DNA of 64,000 bases from Parvularcula marina. GTDB lineage: Bacteria; Pseudomonadota; Alphaproteobacteria; Caulobacterales; Parvularculaceae. The stretch lies in the NCBI RefSeq assembly GCF_003399445.1, contig NZ_QUQO01000001.1, positions 372,001 through 436,000 on the forward strand. Direction: 5' to 3'. This document shows positions 35,156 through 43,483 of the stretch, piece by piece. Positions within the stretch are counted from its first letter, which is position 1; the number at the start of each line of letters is the position of its first letter. The notes under the pieces are model-generated. The model was not told the origin of the DNA, made no database searches, and saw only the letters and a program-made list of their open reading frames with translations. The translations under genes and the position numbers were made by a program.

Positions 35156-36210
35156 CCGCGGCCTGCCTCCATGACGGCTTTTTTCTGTTTCCAGTTATCG
35201 AACTGGGCCCAGACGCCCTCATCGCCGTGCCATTCGCCTTGCGTTGCGCCTTTGGAATATTCCGTGGCCCGCGCTTCGAAGAAGTTAGCGTGCTCAACCC
35301 CGTTGAGGATCTCGCGCAGCCAGGGAAGCGGGTGCTTGTCAATGCCGTAAACGGTCGGCAGGCCAAGCTGGCCCAAACGCCAGTCCGCGATATGGCGGAT
35401 ATAGGTCTTGATGTCGTCCGGCGTCATGCCGGGCACCTCACCCATCTCGAACGCCAGATCGATGAACTTGTCCTCCATCGACACTACCGTCTTGCAGCAA
35501 TCGACGATATCGTCCGCAACGGCAGGTGTCAGGCAGCCGGTTTCTTTGGTGAATTCATGGAACAGGCGGATCATCCCCTCACAGTGAAGACTTTCATCGC
35601 GCACCGACCAAGAGACGATCTGGCCCATGCCCTTCATCTTGTTCTGGCGCGGGAAATTCATCAGCATGGCGAAGGAAGCAAAAAGCTGGAGCCCTTCGGT
35701 GAAGCCGCCGAACATGGCGACCGTGCGGGCAATGTCTGCCTCGGTGTCGACGCCGAATTCCTGCATGTAGTTATGTTTGTCCGCCATCGCCTCATATTCC
35801 ATGAAGGCGGAGAATTCGGATTCCGGCATGCCGATAGTTTCAAGCAGAAGCGCATAGGCCGCGATATGGATCGTCTCCATATTCGAGAAGGCCGACAGCA
35901 TCATCTTGATCTCGGTCGGTTTGAAGACGCGGGAATAGCGCTCCATGTAATTGTCGTTCACCTCGACATCCGACTGAGTGAAGAAGCGGAAAATCTGTGT
36001 CAGGAGGTTCCGCTCATTATCGGTCAGGGTGTTCGCCCAATCCTTGCAGTCCTCGCCGAGGGGCACTTCTTCCGGCATCCAGTGCACCTGCTGCTGCTTT
36101 TTCCAGTAATCATACGCCCACGGATAACGAAACGGCTTGTAGCTGTGCGAAGGCGTCAGAAGGCCGGGCAGGTTCATGGCTTTATCGTCGAACATCGGAT
36201 GATCACTCAC
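35152..36210 (-). CDS. nrdB: Ribonucleoside-diphosphate reductase class Ia beta subunit
   Basis: A 352-residue radical-generating subunit of aerobic ribonucleotide reductase. METIHIAAYALLLE matches the iron ligand Glu, iron ligand His and radical Tyr spacing, and RDESLHCEG holds the later Glu and His ligands. The start is taken as GTG 36210; ATG 36195 is an alternative. The usual partner nrdA is not upstream, so it must be elsewhere in the genome. An NrdR-type box lies about 73-88 bases upstream. A 73-residue gene is coupled downstream. Confidence 0.93.
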   Translation of the reverse strand: MSDHPMFDDKAMNLPGLLTPSHSYKPFRYPWAYDYWKKQQQVHWMPEEVPLGEDCKDWANTLTDNERNLLTQIFRFFTQSDVEVNDNYMERYSRVFKPTEIKMMLSAFSNMETIHIAAYALLLETIGMPESEFSAFMEYEAMADKHNYMQEFGVDTEADIARTVAMFGGFTEGLQLFASFAMLMNFPRQNKMKGMGQIVSWSVRDESLHCEGMIRLFHEFTKETGCLTPAVADDIVDCCKTVVSMEDKFIDLAFEMGEVPGMTPDDIKTYIRHIADWRLGQLGLPTVYGIDKHPLPWLREILNGVEHANFFEARATEYSKGATQGEWHGDEGVWAQFDNWKQKKAVMEAGRG

Positions 36211-36282
36211 TGGTCAGTTGAAAGGCGGATCGGTTGTAGCGTGGCAAACAGGTGACGCGATTCGGCACGCCCCCAACAGGCT

Positions 36283-36298
36283 CCACTATATCTTGTAT
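36283..36298. promoter_or_regulatory. NrdR box candidate upstream of nrdB
   Basis: CCACTATATCTTGTAT matches the NrdR consensus ACACTATATATTGTGT at 13 of 16 positions by eye. NrdR represses ribonucleotide reductase genes when dATP is high. NrdR usually binds two boxes; the best second candidate, at 36325-36340, is weak (about 9 of 16). Confidence 0.6.
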
Positions 36299-36350
36299 GG
36301 TTAACGCGCGATATGCCGCAATTTCCACAAAATCTGGGTTAGTCGAATTT

Positions 36351-36390
36351 ATTGCCACCCACACGCTTTGGTGGTAATTTTTTGACCACC
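36351..36390 (+). promoter_or_regulatory. Attenuator-like leader of the 63-residue membrane protein
   Basis: ATTGCCACC (36351-36359) pairs with GGTGGTAAT (36370-36378) with one G-T wobble and is followed by a T-run, a terminator shape. The same GGTGGT can instead pair with ACCACC at 36385-36390. No plus-strand gene lies upstream to terminate. A 26-codon frame from ATG 36297 ends LWW at a TAA inside the stem. Confidence 0.4.
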
Positions 36391-36404
36391 TGGGAGGGCA
36401 TGAG

Positions 36405-36596
36405 ATGAATTGGTTTATGATTGAGCGCTGGCTCGGCAGGGGTCTCTGGATCTTCTTGGCTGTCGTGTCGGTGAAACTTTTCCTTGTCCCGAAAATCACC
36501 GGCGTCAGTCCGGTCGGCGGCTATTCCGATACGCTGCTCTTCTTCTCTTCCATTGCTGTGATCTCCCTCTTCGTCTCGCTCATCACCTTGAGGTGA
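36405..36596 (+). CDS. 63-residue two-helix membrane protein
   Basis: A small protein with two hydrophobic segments, GLWIFLAVVSVKLFLV and TLLFFSSIAVISLFVSLITL. GGGAGGG about 8 bases upstream supports the ATG. I do not recognise it. Its leader contains competing hairpins. It precedes the msrA gene by 63 bases on the same strand and could share transcription with it. Confidence 0.6.
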   Translation: MNWFMIERWLGRGLWIFLAVVSVKLFLVPKITGVSPVGGYSDTLLFFSSIAVISLFVSLITLR

Positions 36597-36659
36597 TAAA
36601 ACTGGCGAGCGGCGCCTCCACGCCGTAACCTCTGGCCGGTCCGCAGCGAAAAGGCCGGT

Positions 36660-37328
36660 ATGACCAGATTTTTTGCCCTCCCGCTCATCCTTCTTTGTGC
36701 CCTCGCCGCCTGTGGTGGCAGCAAAGGAGGGAGCGCTGCCGAAAAGGCGCCTGATCTCATGGACGTGCCCGAAGACGCGAGCACCCTCGTCGTCGCGGGC
36801 GGCTGTTTCTGGTGTGTGGAAAAAGATTTCGAAGCGCGGGCCGATGTCTATGAGGCGGTTTCAGGCTTTGCCGGCGGGGATAAGCGCGACGCGACCTATC
36901 GTGACCATGAAGGCCATCGCGAAGCGGTCGAGGTCTATTATGACGCAAGCCAGACGAGCTTTGCGGAGCTGATCTACTTCTTCTTGCGCACCATCGATGT
37001 GACCGATGCTGGTGGTCAATTCTGTGACCGCGGCCACGCCTATACGACCGCCATCTATTATAAGAGTGAGGCAGAACGCGCCGCTGCCGAGGCCGCTATT
37101 GCCGAAGCCGAAAAGCTCTTGGGCAAGGAAATTGCGACCCGCGTCGAGCCCCTGCCCTTTTTTGTCGCCGCCGAGGACTACCACCAGGATTACTACAAGA
37201 GCGACGAGCAGATTCTGACCCGTTATGGCCGCCTGCCGAAATCCGAGGCCTATAAGCGCTATCGCAAAGGTTGTGGCCGGGATGCCCGTGTCCGCGCTGT
37301 CTGGGGCGACGAAGCCGCTACACATTAA
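36660..37328 (+). CDS. msrA: Peptide methionine sulfoxide reductase A, lipoprotein form
   Basis: A 222-residue MsrA that reduces methionine-S-sulfoxide. The catalytic motif reads GGCFWCVE, with nucleophile C49 and an additional C52 where most MsrA proteins have Gly. The Glu/Asp region YHQDYY and the C-terminal cysteine in GCGRDARV, a likely recycling residue, are present. The N-terminus MTRFFALPLILLCALAAC is a lipoprotein signal (C18), so it acts in the periplasm on envelope proteins and needs an exported reductant, none of which is seen nearby. Confidence 0.9.
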   Translation: MTRFFALPLILLCALAACGGSKGGSAAEKAPDLMDVPEDASTLVVAGGCFWCVEKDFEARADVYEAVSGFAGGDKRDATYRDHEGHREAVEVYYDASQTSFAELIYFFLRTIDVTDAGGQFCDRGHAYTTAIYYKSEAERAAAEAAIAEAEKLLGKEIATRVEPLPFFVAAEDYHQDYYKSDEQILTRYGRLPKSEAYKRYRKGCGRDARVRAVWGDEAATH

Positions 37329-37355
37329 GGGCTTTTCCCCTTTTGTGGAAAAATA

Positions 37356-37370
37356 GTTCCCTTTATGTTC
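37356..37370 (+). promoter_or_regulatory. LexA-type box upstream of DUF559 copy 2
   Basis: GTTC-CCTTTAT-GTTC is a perfect match to the alphaproteobacterial LexA consensus GTTC-N7-GTTC. It ends 46 bases before the chosen ATG at 37417. A second GAAC with a near-consensus partner follows at 37388-37402. Confidence 0.75.
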
Positions 37371-37416
37371 TCTTTCATGCTAAATGAGAACATACCAGAA
37401 ACATGGGAGCAGTCAG

Positions 37417-37770
37417 ATGGCGGATCTTGCAGAAAACAGGCTGGCGGAATGCCTTGAGCGGGCAGCCCGAGGCGAAGCGCGATTTGTACGCGGCGCCCGG
37501 CTGGGGCCACATATGGTGGATTTCTTCTGCATGGAGGCCCGACTCGTCGTCGAGCTGGATTGCGCGCCCCTGCGCACTGAATCTGCGCGGACGGCTCACC
37601 GCCTTCGGTTACGCTCTTTGGAGCAGCGCGGTTACCGGGTGCTGCGGTTCTGGGCCGATCATGTCGAAGCCGCGCCAGCCAGTGTGGAACGGCTCGTCCG
37701 CCAGGCGCTGGGGCGGGGGCGCCGCCCTCTTCGCCACGCAACACCAGCACCGATGCCTATCGCGGCATAA
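37417..37770 (+). CDS. DUF559 (Vsr-like) protein, copy 2, diverged
   Basis: A 117-residue DUF559 protein. D35 in MVDF and E46-L47-D48 in VVELD are kept, as is RSLEQRGYRVLRFW, but the expected G-G-x-H after the Asp reads C-A-P-L, so one active-site His is missing. GGGAG before ATG 37417 fixes the start; an upstream frame from 37384 is possible. A perfect LexA-type box lies upstream and a terminator-like hairpin follows the stop, so it looks like a single-gene SOS unit. It may be degenerate or specialised. Confidence 0.72.
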   Translation: MADLAENRLAECLERAARGEARFVRGARLGPHMVDFFCMEARLVVELDCAPLRTESARTAHRLRLRSLEQRGYRVLRFWADHVEAAPASVERLVRQALGRGRRPLRHATPAPMPIAA

Positions 37771-37783
37771 GCTGCGATACAAA

Positions 37784-37813
37784 GAAGCAGCGATACCGGA
37801 GTATCGCCGCTTC
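37784..37813. terminator. Bidirectional hairpin between convergent genes
   Basis: GAAGC-A-GCGATAC pairs with GTATCGC-C-GCTTC around a CGGA loop, a 12-bp stem with one mismatch. There is only a T/A-rich stretch after it and no clean T-run. It lies between the stops of DUF559 copy 2 and the 69-residue gene. Confidence 0.6.
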
Positions 37814-37859
37814 CTATTATTTACATGTTGGATCTTGTGACAGCTGCCCTGTTAGCTTT

Positions 37860-38069
37860 TTAGCCTTTTGCCGACGTCAATTCCCGATCGAGGAGATCGA
37901 CGGCTTTGCCCAGATGTTCCGCGATTCCGTCCAGCCCCTTTTGACGGCACCACACTTCCAAGCTGATAAGTCTCGGCGCGAGGCTCATGAGCTCAGTCTC
38001 TCTCCCCATCTGACTGGCGCTGTCTTTCACTTCCTCTTTTTCAGGCCCCTCATCAGGGGGTGAAGACAT
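37860..38069 (-). CDS. 69-residue soluble protein
   Basis: A small acidic/helical protein (LISLEVWCRQKGLDGIAEHL) with no membrane segment. AGGAGG before ATG 38069 is a strong ribosome site and chooses this start over the frame opening at 38102. No family recognised. It is divergent from topA across about 180 bases that are more AT-rich than average and contain a TTGACA at 38182-38187; I see no gene in that stretch. Confidence 0.6.
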   Translation of the reverse strand: MSSPPDEGPEKEEVKDSASQMGRETELMSLAPRLISLEVWCRQKGLDGIAEHLGKAVDLLDRELTSAKG

Positions 38070-38247
38070 GCCCGCTCCTCCTAGGTTGCGAAGCAGACGC
38101 AATACCAGTTATCCGCTAATACAACAACCATAGATACCCATATAATGCATCACTCGCGCGAACATAGTTATCCCCCCTTATTGACAGCGCAAAGGGGCTT
38201 CACCAGTCTCCGGACACCAGACACCCACCCAAAGGTATTCCCCGTTC

Positions 38248-40887
38248 ATGCAGGTTGTGATCGTCGAATCGCCATCCAAGGCGAAGACCATCAACAAGTA
38301 TTTAGGTAAGGACTACAAGGTCCTGGCCTCCTATGGTCACATCCGTGACCTGCCGTCCAAGAATGGCTCCGTCGATCCTGACGAAGATTTCTCGATGGTA
38401 TGGGAGAGCGATTCGAGGTCCAAGCAGCACGTCTCGGACATCCTTGATGCGGTCAAGGCGGCCGACGGCGTCATCCTCGCCACCGACCCCGATCGCGAAG
38501 GCGAAGCGATCTCCTGGCACCTTCTCGAAGTCCTGCAAAAGCGCAAGGTTCTCAAAGACAAGCCCGTCAAACGAGTTGCATTTAACGCCATCACCAAACG
38601 CGCCGTCGAAGAAGCGATGGCTGAGCCTCGCGATATCGACCAGCATCTGGTTGATGCCTATCTGGCACGCCGCGCGCTCGACTATCTCGTCGGCTTCACG
38701 CTCTCACCCGTCCTGTGGCGCAAGCTGCCCGGCGCCCGGTCCGCCGGCCGGGTCCAGTCGGTCGCCCTGCGGCTGATCTGCGAGCGCGAGCTCGAAATCG
38801 AAAAATTCGTCCCCGAAGAGTTCTGGACCCTCGAGGCGCAAGTCACTTCCGGGGGAAGTGATCCGTTCACGGCACGCCTGACCCGGCTTGACGGCGAGAA
38901 GCTCGAGAAATTCTCGCTGACCTCCGAAGCCGATGGGGCACGCGCGAAAGCCGCCGTCGAAGGCGCAAGCTTCACCATCGGTTCGGTTGAGGCAAAACCG
39001 ACCAAGCGTAATCCAGCCGCGCCCTTCACTACGTCGACCCTGCAGCAGGAAGCTTCGCGCAAGCTTGGGTTTAATGCCCGCCGGACGATGCAGACCGCCC
39101 AGCGGCTCTATGAAGGGATCACGATCGGCGGGGAGACAACTGGCCTCATCACCTATATGCGGACCGACGGCATCGACATGGCGCCCGAGGCCGTCATGGC
39201 CTGCCGCGACGAGATCAAATCCGCGTATGGCGAGAATTATGTGCCGTCCTCGCCGCGCATGTATAAATCAAAACAGAAGAATGCGCAGGAAGCTCATGAA
39301 TGTATCCGGCCGACCGACTTTCGTCGGCACCCGGACAGCCTCAAGGGCCTCGATCAGGATCAATACCGGCTATACGATCTGATCTGGAAACGCGCCATGG
39401 CCTGCCAGATGGAGGCCGCCCGGCTCGAGCAGACAACTATTGATGTCGAAAGTACCGACAAACAGGTCGCCCTTCGCGCGACCGGCTCGGTCATCACTTT
39501 TGACGGTTTCCTCAAGCTCTATCAGGAAGGCCGCGACGATGATGATGACGAGAATTCAAGCCGCCTTCCCAAGGTAAGTCAGGGCGCTGGCGCGGATGTT
39601 AAAGATCCGTCCCCGGATCAGCATTTCACGCAACCACCGCCCCGCTTTACTGAAGCAAGTCTCGTAAAACGGCTTGAGGAATTGGGTATTGGCCGACCTT
39701 CGACCTATGCATCGATCATCTCGACGCTACAGGACCGGACCTATGTCACGATGGACAAGAACCGGTTCATTCCCGACGACAAGGGCCGGATTGTTACCGC
39801 CTTCCTAGAGAATTTCTTCGGCCGATATGTCGAATATGACTTCACGGCAAATCTGGAAGAAACGCTCGACGAGATTTCCAACGGCGATGTTCAGTGGAAA
39901 GCATTTCTTCGGGAATTCTGGAATCAGTTCAACGCAAACGTTGAGGAGATGAAGCCTCTCCGCATCACTGAAGTTCTCGATGCCCTTAACGAGGCTCTCG
40001 GCCCGCACATTTTTCCCGAACGCGAAGATGGCAAGCCGGCGAGAGAATGTCCGCTTTGTGCGGAAGGTGAGCTGTCCCTCAAAGTTGGCCGTCAGGGCGC
40101 TTTCGTCGGTTGCTCACGCTATCCAGATTGCAAATATACCCGCTCACTCGGTCAGTCAGGTGACGAGCCCGACGCATTTGAAGACAAGCAGCTTGGCGTT
40201 GATCCGGATACGTCCCTTCCTGTCTGGCTGAAAACCGGCCGGTTCGGCCCCTATGTTCAGCTTGGCGAAGAAGACCCCGAGTCCAAGGAGAAACCCAAAC
40301 GCGCCTCGATCCCAAAGACATGGGAAGCAGCTTCCCTCGATTTCGACGGGGCGATGAAGCTCCTCAACCTGCCGCGCGATGTCGGTCCGCACCCGGAAGA
40401 TGGCGAGACCATAACCGCTGCGATCGGCCGCTATGGCCCCTATATCCGGCATGGCAAGACTTCCGCCAGCCTTGAAACCGTCGAGGATGTCTTTGAGATC
40501 GGTATCAACCGCGCCGTCTCGGTGCTCGAAGACAAGAAAAAGAACCCGGGCCGTGGCCGGGGTTCCGCCGCCAAGGCGAAACGAGAGCTTGGCAATCACC
40601 CGGTCACGGGCGAGCCCATCGGAGTCTTTGACGGCCGTTTTGGCCCCTATGTGAAGCACGAGAAGACCAATGCGACGATCCCCGCCGGGGTCGATCCTGA
40701 CGAGATCACGCTTGATCATGCGGTCGAGCTGATCACCGCGCGCGAAGCGAAAGTCGCGGCCAAGAAGGGCACCAAGAAAAAGGCGACCAAGAAGAAGGCC
40801 ACGAAAAAGAAAGCCGCCAAGAAAAAAACAGCCAAAAAGGCGACGAAGAAAGCCGCCAAAAAGGCTACCAAGAAAGCGGAATCATAA
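38248..40887 (+). CDS. topA: DNA topoisomerase I
   Basis: An 879-residue type IA topoisomerase that relaxes negative supercoils. The N-terminal Toprim domain has VESPSKAKTI and DPDREGEAISWH; the active-site Tyr is in GLITYMRTDG. A four-cysteine zinc finger (CPLC...GCSRYPDC) follows near residue 600, then repeats with FGPYV-type motifs, and a C-terminal tail of about 40 residues built from KKATKKK-type units. The Lys-rich tail is histone-like and probably holds DNA. It converges with a 64-residue gene; weak Shine-Dalgarno. Confidence 0.96.
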   Translation: MQVVIVESPSKAKTINKYLGKDYKVLASYGHIRDLPSKNGSVDPDEDFSMVWESDSRSKQHVSDILDAVKAADGVILATDPDREGEAISWHLLEVLQKRKVLKDKPVKRVAFNAITKRAVEEAMAEPRDIDQHLVDAYLARRALDYLVGFTLSPVLWRKLPGARSAGRVQSVALRLICERELEIEKFVPEEFWTLEAQVTSGGSDPFTARLTRLDGEKLEKFSLTSEADGARAKAAVEGASFTIGSVEAKPTKRNPAAPFTTSTLQQEASRKLGFNARRTMQTAQRLYEGITIGGETTGLITYMRTDGIDMAPEAVMACRDEIKSAYGENYVPSSPRMYKSKQKNAQEAHECIRPTDFRRHPDSLKGLDQDQYRLYDLIWKRAMACQMEAARLEQTTIDVESTDKQVALRATGSVITFDGFLKLYQEGRDDDDDENSSRLPKVSQGAGADVKDPSPDQHFTQPPPRFTEASLVKRLEELGIGRPSTYASIISTLQDRTYVTMDKNRFIPDDKGRIVTAFLENFFGRYVEYDFTANLEETLDEISNGDVQWKAFLREFWNQFNANVEEMKPLRITEVLDALNEALGPHIFPEREDGKPARECPLCAEGELSLKVGRQGAFVGCSRYPDCKYTRSLGQSGDEPDAFEDKQLGVDPDTSLPVWLKTGRFGPYVQLGEEDPESKEKPKRASIPKTWEAASLDFDGAMKLLNLPRDVGPHPEDGETITAAIGRYGPYIRHGKTSASLETVEDVFEIGINRAVSVLEDKKKNPGRGRGSAAKAKRELGNHPVTGEPIGVFDGRFGPYVKHEKTNATIPAGVDPDEITLDHAVELITAREAKVAAKKGTKKKATKKKATKKKAAKKKTAKKATKKAAKKATKKAES

Positions 40888-40890
40888 GTC

Positions 40891-40912
40891 GGAGGGCGCT
40901 GAGGCTCCCTCC
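40891..40912 (+). terminator. Weak terminator-like hairpin after topA
   Basis: GGAGGG pairs with CCCTCC across a 10-base loop, followed by TCTT. The T-run is poor. It lies between the convergent ends of topA and the next gene. Confidence 0.4.
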
Positions 40913-40921
40913 TCTTATCCC

Positions 40922-41116
40922 TTATAGCTTCCGCGCAATCTTGATCGATGCCTGGAACTCGCCATGATCAGGATAATGAGCAACTTCCGTCACGACATAG
41001 CGTTCCCAGCCGCCCTGATCATTTTTGAAGGCGACCTGCTCTCCCATGCGCGGCAGCGCCTCGAATGGCAGGGTTTCCTTGTAATCGGGGCCGAAAACTT
41101 CGATTTCGATGGTCAT
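40922..41116 (-). CDS. 64-residue small protein
   Basis: A small beta-rich soluble protein (MTIEIEVFGPDYKETLPFEA, then GWERYVVTEVAHYPDHGEFQ). The ATG at 41116 is chosen because the upstream frame to 41212 runs into the divergent ArsC-like gene; GGAG lies about 11 bases upstream. No family recognised. Its start is 85 bases from the divergent ArsC-like start. Confidence 0.55.
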   Translation of the reverse strand: MTIEIEVFGPDYKETLPFEALPRMGEQVAFKNDQGGWERYVVTEVAHYPDHGEFQASIKIARKL

Positions 41117-41201
41117 TGCCTGCTCGCTCCTGATCGACTGCACCAATCTTGAGCCGATCCCGACCGTTCCGAAAAGTCTTCTCTGCACAAGGAATTTTGA
41201 T

Positions 41202-41546
41202 ATGCCCCTCACGCTTTACGGCCTCAAAAACTGTGACACCTGCAAGAAGGCACTCAAAGCCTTGGGCGATCAGGATGTCCATTTTGTCGACATCCGAGCC
41301 GAGGCGGACCTTGAGGAAAAAGTCCCTGCCTGGCTGAAGGCCGCAGGCGCGGAGTCGCTGGTCAACAAACGCTCGACGACATGGCGGCAGCTTTCCGATG
41401 CTGAGAAGGCCGCGGGCGAAAGCGGGGATGCGGCAGACCTACTGATCGCCCATCCGACGCTGATCAAACGTCCAGTGATCGAAGCGGACAAGGCGGTTCA
41501 TGTCGGCTGGACACCCGCCATCTCAAAAGCATTGTTGGGTGAGTAG
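41202..41546 (+). CDS. ArsC/Spx-family thioredoxin-fold protein (YffB-like)
   Basis: A 114-residue ArsC-family protein. The active-site region is LYGLKNCDTCKKALKAL with a CxxC pair, and the second conserved block is LIAHPTLIKRPVIE with the cis-proline and Arg. This is closest to the YffB branch, not true arsenate reductases; Spx-like regulators share the fold. AAGGA lies 9 bases before the ATG at 41202, which is favoured over the frame from 41109. Physiological substrate unknown. Confidence 0.83.
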   Translation: MPLTLYGLKNCDTCKKALKALGDQDVHFVDIRAEADLEEKVPAWLKAAGAESLVNKRSTTWRQLSDAEKAAGESGDAADLLIAHPTLIKRPVIEADKAVHVGWTPAISKALLGE

Positions 41547-41649
41547 CTCTCACTGGCTTAAATGCTTGAAGGTAACTGGCCTCAGGCTTAGCACCATTCT
41601 TGGGACAACATTCTCTATTCCTGAATGTTGAGAGAGAGGAGCTTTGATT

Positions 41650-43434
41650 ATGGCCTTGAAATGGATTCTGGCTGGCAGCGCAGGCATTGCCGCTCTGACC
41701 GGTGTGACGCTGAATGTCGAATGGCAACCGCAAGATGACGGTGTCTCGTTCATTCCGCCGATTGCTTTCAGCTCAGCCCTTTGTGGCGGCAAGGATGGCT
41801 TGGCTGCTCGCCGTCAGTTTTTCGTCAGCGCGGCGGCTGCATATGCGGCAGCTCTTCCGGAGGTCACGTCAGACGGCTCTATTTCCGATGAGACCCTGAG
41901 CCGTCTGGGGTTTGAGATTACGACATCGAGCCCGGAAGCGCAGCTCTGGTTTGATCGTGGCATGGCGCTTGTCTACGGGTTCAATCACGAGGCCGCCGCA
42001 ACAGCATTCCGAAAAGCTCAGACAGCTGATCCTGATTGCGCCATGTGTTTCTGGGCAGAAGGGCTCGCATACGGCCCCAATATCAATCTGCCTATGGATG
42101 AAATTGCCGGCGCAAAGGCCATTGCAGCAACGCAAAAAGCCGCTGAACTCTCCGGCAATGCATCAGAGCGCGAGCGTGCATTAATCGATGCCCTGATGAA
42201 GCGTTATTCGGACGATCCAGAAGCGGATCGCGGCGCGCTTGATCTGGCATTTGCCGAGGCTATGGATGAAGTCGCTCTTCTCTACCCGGAAGATAACGTC
42301 ATTGCCGTTATTGCGGCGGAAGCCAATATGGACACGCAAGCCTGGGATTACTGGGAGGTCGATGGCCTGACGCCAAAAGGACGTTCCGCACGCACACTCT
42401 CTCTCCTCGAAGGCATTCTGGCCCGTAAACCTGATTACGCCCCTGCCATTCATTTATATATCCACCTGACAGAGGCATCCAATAACCCCTACAGAGCCGT
42501 TCCTTATGCGGATGAATTGGCTGCCCTTGCGCCAGAACTTGGTCACTTGGTTCATATGCCCGCACATACCTATTACCGTGTGGGAGACTGGAAGAAATCG
42601 ATTTCACACAATATCGCGGCTGTCGCTGCGGATGAAGCATTTCTCGCCAACAATGAAGCGAGCGTGATTTATGAGTATGGTTATTACACGCACAATCTGC
42701 ACTTCCTGCTGACTTCTGCCCAGACAGGGGGTGACAGCGAGACGGCGCTTGCGCTCGCGAAGAAGCTCGATGAAAAACTGCCCCTCGAAATGGCAACGAG
42801 CGCACCCTGGATCCAGCCAGTGAAAGCTGCCCCCTATTACACGATGGCGCAGTTTGGCGCACCTGGTGACGTACTCGCGATGGAAGATCCGGGTGATGAT
42901 ATTCCGTTCCTGAAAGCCGCCTGGCACTATGCAAGAGGTGAAGCGCTGGCCAGCATGGCCCGCACCGACGATGCACGCGCAGAGGCTGCCGCGATTGCAA
43001 GCATTGCCGCAAATACCGATTTCAGTGAACTGATCGGTGGCGGCGTTCCCGCGGATGGCGTCCTTGAAGTCAGCCGCCTGACGATTCTTGCGCGCGCGGC
43101 CGCAGCGGAAGGCGATTATGAAACCGCCGTTGAGGCGATGGAGCGCGCCGTCATTCTGCAGGACGGCTTTCCTTACATGGAGCCGCCCTTCTGGTATTAT
43201 CCTTCGAAACAGACTCTGGCGGCAATGGTTCTCCTGACCGGAGATCACGACCGGGCTCGCCAGCTCTTCCATGAAACGCTCGTTCAGTCTCCCAATAATG
43301 CGTGGGCATTATTCGGCCTTGCTGAGGCCTATCGACGCGAAGGTGAGCGGTCTGGCGCAAAGCTTGCCGACAAGCTTTTCAAAGACGCCTGGCTTGGAGA
43401 ACGCGGGACCAGACCGAAATTGATGCATCTCTGA
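41650..43434 (+). CDS. Exported tetratricopeptide-repeat protein
   Basis: A 594-residue protein with a hydrophobic N-terminal segment (signal or anchor) and TPR units, the clearest at residues 95-130 (ALVYGFNHEAAATAFRKAQT), 255-290 and 490-560. Two CxxC-like cysteines (DPDCAMCFW) occur in the first repeat. AYTYYRVGDW-like and HLYIHLTEAS motifs match a family of exported TPR proteins found near redox genes. AGGAG eight bases upstream chooses ATG 41650 over TTG 41644. It looks monocistronic. Function unknown. Confidence 0.75.
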   Translation: MALKWILAGSAGIAALTGVTLNVEWQPQDDGVSFIPPIAFSSALCGGKDGLAARRQFFVSAAAAYAAALPEVTSDGSISDETLSRLGFEITTSSPEAQLWFDRGMALVYGFNHEAAATAFRKAQTADPDCAMCFWAEGLAYGPNINLPMDEIAGAKAIAATQKAAELSGNASERERALIDALMKRYSDDPEADRGALDLAFAEAMDEVALLYPEDNVIAVIAAEANMDTQAWDYWEVDGLTPKGRSARTLSLLEGILARKPDYAPAIHLYIHLTEASNNPYRAVPYADELAALAPELGHLVHMPAHTYYRVGDWKKSISHNIAAVAADEAFLANNEASVIYEYGYYTHNLHFLLTSAQTGGDSETALALAKKLDEKLPLEMATSAPWIQPVKAAPYYTMAQFGAPGDVLAMEDPGDDIPFLKAAWHYARGEALASMARTDDARAEAAAIASIAANTDFSELIGGGVPADGVLEVSRLTILARAAAAEGDYETAVEAMERAVILQDGFPYMEPPFWYYPSKQTLAAMVLLTGDHDRARQLFHETLVQSPNNAWALFGLAEAYRREGERSGAKLADKLFKDAWLGERGTRPKLMHL

Positions 43435-43483
43435 TCGAGCGCATGATCTCCTTCTTGCGTCGAGGCCCGAACAGCGCTCGCAT

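Noticed and set aside
35110-36255. 381-residue plus-strand open frame
   Set aside because: Antisense to nrdB with intact iron and radical residues.
36203-36499. 98-residue minus-strand frame upstream of nrdB
   Set aside because: Overlaps the 63-residue gene, the hairpin leader and the NrdR box; no ribosome site or family match.
38182-38210. TTGACA as a -35 element for topA
   Set aside because: No convincing -10 hexamer at 16-18 bases; left as mention only.
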